64,000 nucleotides of DNA, from NCBI GenBank assembly GCA_003508835.1, contig PUFA01000536.1, positions 1-64,000 on the forward strand, given 5' to 3'. The position numbers were made by a program, and so were the translations under genes. Below, one piece after another: positions 59,078 to 64,000 of this stretch. Source of the DNA: Eonycteris spelaea (Eukaryota > Chordata > Mammalia > Chiroptera > Pteropodidae). How positions within the stretch are numbered: the first letter of the stretch is position 1; each line of letters opens with the position of its first letter. Below the pieces are notes generated by a model. The model searched no databases. It was given only the letters and a program-made list of their open reading frames with translations, and was not told where the DNA came from.

Positions 59078-59860
59078 CAACATTACTAAACCGTTCTTCA
59101 CAAAATGAAGTAAAATTCTGAGAAGTTCATTTGAATACTATCTTGTGAGAATTTACTGGCAATTCAGTAATGATATTCTGTACAGCTGTTATTAAATGGC
59201 CACATTGTTTAATTTCAGAAGAAAGTTGAGTAACTCATCACTACTGATTTCCAACTTTGCCACTTCAGGTAATTTTCCAAATTTTATCGCTTCTACCTCT
59301 AGTTCTTCTACCTGTAGTTCTTCAAGAGCAGCCAGAATTTTCTGCTGATCTCTATTGGTAATTCAATTCTTTTAAAACTCATCTTTCCTCATGATCGAAA
59401 GATGTCTTAAAGCTATATTCTCTTATTTTAATAAATCTGTCATATGCTCAAGTCCAAGGCCATGTAAAAATATCTCCAGATCTTCAAATGAACTAAATAG
59501 GTGATCTTTTTACTTATCAGAATCCACTGCCCATATTTTACCAATAGTCTCTTCTTTAGTTAGCTCTGTACGAAAAGACTCAAACCAGCTCTACATTGGA
59601 AATGCTAGCTTCATACATAAGGAGTGTCCATCTATACTGGAATCTACACTAATGCCAGAATTTGGGAGCTTCTCGACCAGTGAACTAGCTCCTGTGGTCA
59701 ATACTTTCTTAAATGTTTCATTCTTTTCTTCTGTCTGTAATGCTTCTTTTAATTTCTGAGCTTCGCAATTGATACAGCCAGTCTCCCAGCAGTCATCCTC
59801 ACTCTTGCTACTCTCATCTCCACCAGCCACCTTCAGGCCTCATAGCATGCCTGCCACCAT
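59078..59860 (-). pseudogene. ASZ1: ASZ1 (GASZ) processed pseudogene, ankyrin region deleted
   Basis: ASZ1 is a germline ankyrin-SAM protein of the piRNA/nuage pathway. The minus strand from the ATG at 59860 gives [19 protein letters not shown], then [21 protein letters not shown], and after a frameshift [16 protein letters not shown]. It then jumps to [61 protein letters not shown] and ITELPVNS. This follows human ASZ1 from the N-terminus into the first ankyrin repeat and then from the post-ankyrin region through the SAM domain. About 190 residues between are missing. There are no introns, several stops and frameshifts, and the 3' end is cut at the L1. Confident as a dead retrocopy. Confidence 0.93.
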
Positions 59861-59934
59861 GCCCTCTGGCCACTGTGAACCCACACTGCTACACATGCCC
59901 ACTCCTAAATAATCATTTCTAACATTTCTATTGC

Positions 59935-60090
59935 ATTTCATAACATTTGGCAGAGTCAGGACATCTAGCTTATTTTACATATGAAGAAATTAAGATGGAG
60001 AGGGGGTGGGATGCCCACCCCAAGGTCACAGGACTCAACAAGGGAGAGCTAGAACTGAAAACTAGATCTCTTAGTCCTTAGTTTGTTATT
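59935..60090 (-). repeat. MIR SINE
   Basis: 'catatgaagaaattaagatg', 'caccccaaggtcacaggact', 'gagagctagaactgaaaact' are reversed MIR, with a G-rich interruption. Confidence 0.65.
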
Positions 60091-61399
60091 CTATAATAAT
60101 AATAACAACAACAATAACAAATACATTCAATTTACTTAAGTCTTGAACTCTCTAAACATTCTATATATAACATTTTGATTGAAAACAGCTAATAAATAAA
60201 ATACCCTTTTACATATTGAAAAATGAAAGTTAAACTACAAGCATCCAAAGTGAGCCCAATGTGTAAGAGTGATGTTTTTAAGTGTTATATTTAAGTGTTA
60301 ATTATGTATTCTTTCAGAGGAAGCATCAAATGTATAAGATGCTACTTCATTTCATGGCAAAAGCAGTGAAAATTGGAATTTTTATTTTAATAACTCTACT
60401 ATATCTGTAGCCACAATGGACAAAGAAATGAAATCACCACATATAGAGGATAAGCATGTTTTACAAATTCAATCAAAACATCATCTAAAAATCAATTAAA
60501 TAATTCATTTTAAAGAAGTTCTATGGTTATTTCTGAGCTTAAAAGTTACTACAAAGTGAAGGATTCTCATTTATAGGAAAAAAATCACATAGAAAATAAA
60601 CTCAGAAAACCTCTTAACTCTAAAATACTACTATCCTTAGCATTTCCAAAGAACCAAGTTTGCTTATAAGAGGTATACTTTTTAAAGAAATAAAAGTTAG
60701 TAAGAAAATAACAATAAGAGTGAAAAGCAACAGTCTTATTTATGTTAATTATCCAGCACCTATGAATTAGCTTCATGCAAAAATTGCAGTATTTCTCCAA
60801 ATTAATATTATATCAAATCAAACATAGTATTTTTTTGCCACGAAAACAGATTTATGAGCCCATTTTTTTTATAAGGTGAAGAAAGTGAAACAATAATTCA
60901 AAACAAGTTACCTCTCATCTCCATAGTCCCTCTCCCAAATTTAAGTTCTAGACTTACTGTAAGTGAATAATGTGCCCAGTTATAATAAAATCTTCTGTAA
61001 TACCACTGAAATCTGTCTCAATGAACAGCTTCTTAGCCAAACGGATTTTAAATGACCCAAGAACTGAAATCTTTATGTAGGAGGAGTTCTGTTTTATCCA
61101 CCAAATTTACCAACTGTCATGAGAAAATTTGCATTCAAAGCAGGTCAGCATTCAAGGCTATATTTGTCAAAAGATTCAGAGGAAATTACAAAGTTCAACT
61201 GAGTGATTTTTTTCCCCTTTTAATTAGTTCCTGATAGTCATTTCAGTATGCCAATGTTATTTTACTATGTGACTCACCACGTTGGGAATTAACAAATAAT
61301 CCAAAGGTAAGTATGTGATTGCCGGGTCTCCGTTGTTTCCTCAGAGTGCAATATCCAAAGTACCTCACTGTTTTGAGTTTCAAATACCTTTAAGTATGA
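60091..61399. other. No gene recognised
   Basis: About 1.3 kb, AT-rich, with a short 'aataataacaacaacaata' simple repeat near 60098. Confidence 0.5.
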
Positions 61400-61530
61400 A
61401 AGGAGTCATAAATAGACAAGGAGTCTGGAAACTTGTATTCTGCTCTCCCTCTCACAATCAGCTAGGTGACCTTGGGCAATTTCCTTAACATCTTTGGGCT
61501 TCAGATTAAAAAAAATTATTGAGTAAAACC
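61400..61530 (+). repeat. MIR SINE
   Basis: 'gagtctggaaacttgtattc', 'cagctaggtgaccttgggca' and 'acatctttgggcttcag' are forward MIR. Confidence 0.8.
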
Positions 61531-63149
61531 CAAGACATCATCTAGTCCAACCTTTATTGCAAAGCAAAAACTCTCTCTTCATTTGCCCTAAGGTTTCTCT
61601 GATTTCTAAAATCATAAGTGGTGTAATCAAAACTCAGTGTCATGTATCATTTTCTTTTCCATTGAAAGTTTATCAAATATTTTTAAATAACCTAACAAGA
61701 TTCCATATCAGCCCAGATATAATTAAATAAACTTCATCATTCAAGTCTCCACAGAATTTTTATCTACCCTTGATTTAATATCCATGCCAGGAATTGTGCA
61801 AGGCCATAAAAAGCCAGAATATTTTGAAGATTTTCTAAAGTATATGAAATGATGTCAGTGATTTATTTTAAAATAAGAATTAATTGAGATTAAATCCAGT
61901 CTACATACCACCTAATATTTCAATGGGTAGAAAGTATCTTCTCTGCTTTGGAATACAGGTTCCAAACTTGTGTTAAACTTGATAACTTTTCTCAGATACC
62001 AAAAATATATTTTACACTAAATATATGAATAAACAAATAAAAAGCAAGGAGTCTAATGAAGAGTGGATTATGGATAGTCTTCTCTCCATTATTAACTTTA
62101 TGTTTTATCCTAAGAGTTTTTTTCATTTTTTATTCATTTGCATAGTTAATGCTTCACTCTAAATTAAAGTTGTAAAGCGAGAAAAAAAACAGAATTGTTT
62201 AGGGAGTTTGGTATCTGCTTTTCAGATGTCAGTTAGTTTGGCTTTTTCACAATCATTTTTGTCAGAATCATCAGGCCTACGTGAGTTATTTTATAATCAG
62301 AATTTGCTGACGTGATGGTAACAATGGAGACCTAGATTTAAAATATTTCCTTTTCCTGCAATTGCAATTCTAATTAACTCATTTATCTTCTTCTATTAAA
62401 AAAAAAAAAAACTCTCCAGGAAGTTTTCTTCAAGCTTCCTGTTTCCCCCAAATTTTCTAGCCTTTGCAAATATTTCATTATATTATACTTAACGATATAA
62501 TGGAAAAATTCAATTCAAAGAAATAGTACTATAATACCTTGGAATGATACAGTACATTTATTTGTAGACATGCAAACCATAAGTTAAACACAGTTAATAA
62601 AATGCAGTTGCAAACAATAATGCACCATACCTCAGATGTTAAAGCTGATTAGATATGGACCTCCACCCTGATTTGATAGTTTAACCAGTGAAAGCATAAA
62701 GCTAAGCTTTGCTTCTTGGTGTGAAGAGAAAGACACTAAAAGGGCAACTCATTTTAGTATACTGAAAGCCCTATTCGATGGCTTTCTAGTCACATCGATA
62801 GAAGTTGCCAACAACACTTGTGTGCTTGTACCTTAGCACTCATTACTCTGCCTTAGATACAAGGCAAATTATAACTCCCAAGAAAATGAGAATTTGCGGA
62901 TAAACCTTATTGGTGCAGAGAAGGAGGTTGGATAAGACTAGTTGGAGCAGTCCCTCCCTAGCTGGAAGCTGGTCTACACCAAAATTGAGAAAGTGTAAAA
63001 ATTCACATACAAAGCAGGCCAGGGTCAGTGTCACCCAACAGGTGTGGAATAAAGAGGTATATTAAAGCCTCAGGGTGGGAAAGTTCTTCAGGATAGTTGT
63101 GATATGGGCCATCATTTGCAAAATTCTTAATCTTTTTAGTAAACCTAAT
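61531..63149. other. No gene recognised
   Basis: Unassigned. There is an A12 run near 62398. The 63-codon minus-strand frame at 62843-63034 resembles no protein I know. Confidence 0.5.
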
Positions 63150-64000
63150 TAAGTCTTTTCTATCTTCCTTTCTTTAAAGAAAGACCCCCTCCCTCAAACT
63201 TAGATAAACCTTGACTCTGGTGACTCAGGTCCTCTGGCTATTGATAAGGATCATTGAAACTCAGCATTATCCTTGGCCCATTATAAGACAGGAATGGCTT
63301 TAGGCCAAAACAGGGCCCTTGGAGTCCAAGAAAGGAAGGTACCTTTTACCCAAGTTTTTTGTTCCATTCTTTTATGAAATATATTAATCAAGCCTGATTT
63401 CTTTTACCCACTTGATAGGCAAATCAATATTGAAATGTAACTAGATATATGATTCAAGTAACAAGTTTGTATCTTTTTCCTTGTCTAGAGACTGAGGTGG
63501 CACTTTAGCAGGAAACCCAAGACCCCATCCTAAGGCAGAGAGAGAAAGAGCTCCATGAAACCCCAATAGGCAGGCACTACAACCCTCCTCAGCAGGATGC
63601 AGATATAAAAGAAGAGACCTCCCTCAACATCCATACTAATAAGAAGGGGTTCATGGCTCTCAGAAAGAGAGTTAAGCAAGAAAGTTAGATAGGAGGGTTT
63701 GGGTCTGCCTGCAAAGACACTGAGGTCATCCTATGATAGAAAGTGTCCGCCCTAGTCAGCCCACAATTAAGCAATCCAGAAGGCATTTTGGGGCTAAAAG
63801 TAACTCATTCAAGGAAACACGTGAGCAGAAAATTGGGTACTAGTTTTGGCCAGTGACTCGCACCTGCTCAATGAAGACCACAACAATCTTTAAGTCACCT
63901 GAGCCTTATTATACCACATTATAATATGATGCATATGCCAGGAAGTTCATTAATATAATTATCACAGACTGAATTCTGAGAATGAACATGCACAGAAAAC
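63150..64000. other. Unassigned moderately GC-rich block
   Basis: Composition shifts upward relative to the flank, with purine-rich stretches such as 'ggcagagagagaaagagctc'. It could be an old retroviral internal or LTR sequence, but I cannot support a family. Confidence 0.35.

Noticed and set aside
1..64000. Exons of HTR2C or LRCH2, the human neighbours of IL13RA2
   Set aside because: No matching coding segment was recognised. In human they lie well outside a window of this size.

Overview
This is a nuclear genome window from a eutherian mammal: it is AT-rich, dominated by interspersed repeats (L1, L2, MIR, MER5A, retroviral LTRs) and carries one spliced gene. No Alu, B1/B2, Bov-tA, CanSINE or ERE SINE was recognised. 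The young L1 3' ends finish with 'attaaccaatgtcacc'-type sequence, which fits a laurasiatherian. A bat is my guess, but it is not proven.

The one recognisable gene is IL13RA2 on the minus strand (coding span 46786 down to 33267). It encodes the interleukin-13 decoy receptor, and in human it is X-linked. All nine coding exons can be placed to the base with GT/AG splice sites and phases that agree with the human protein. Exon 8 is one base short compared with the human exon. That shifts the frame, gives a TAG at 36542-36544, and leaves the WSEWS box, membrane span and tail out of frame. This is either a real lesion or a base-calling error. The non-coding first exon and promoter were not identified.

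Layout. 1-9420: L1 pieces in alternating orientation. 9420-12690: mostly unassigned sequence with MIR and L2 remnants. 12690-18610: L1 pieces in both orientations, plus an L2 split by an L1. 18610-22155: unique sequence, a tRNA-Val-like sequence with a pol III promoter and a distal CA tract, then an L1 3' end. 22730-26290: a minus-strand L1 with a nested L1, then MIR and L2 tails. 26290-27640: unassigned. 27640-32421: an L1 ORF2 fragment, an L1 that keeps 5' and 3' ends but has lost its ORFs, two LTR-like elements, a TIR-like element and a MER5A. 33165-46819: IL13RA2 with L1, L2, MIR and LTR copies in its introns. 46820-55700: sparse, with L2, MIR and one L1 containing a nested L1. 55720-58070: an L2 interrupted by a solo LTR with a 6-bp target duplication. 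58075-59077: a minus-strand L1. 59078-59860: a processed pseudogene of the germline gene ASZ1 with most of its ankyrin region deleted. 59935-64000: largely unassigned.

The human neighbours of IL13RA2 (HTR2C and LRCH2) were not seen. I found no operon-like or novel multi-gene system. The points most worth checking are the IL13RA2 frameshift, the tRNA-Val-headed sequence, the ORF-less L1 and the ASZ1 retrocopy.
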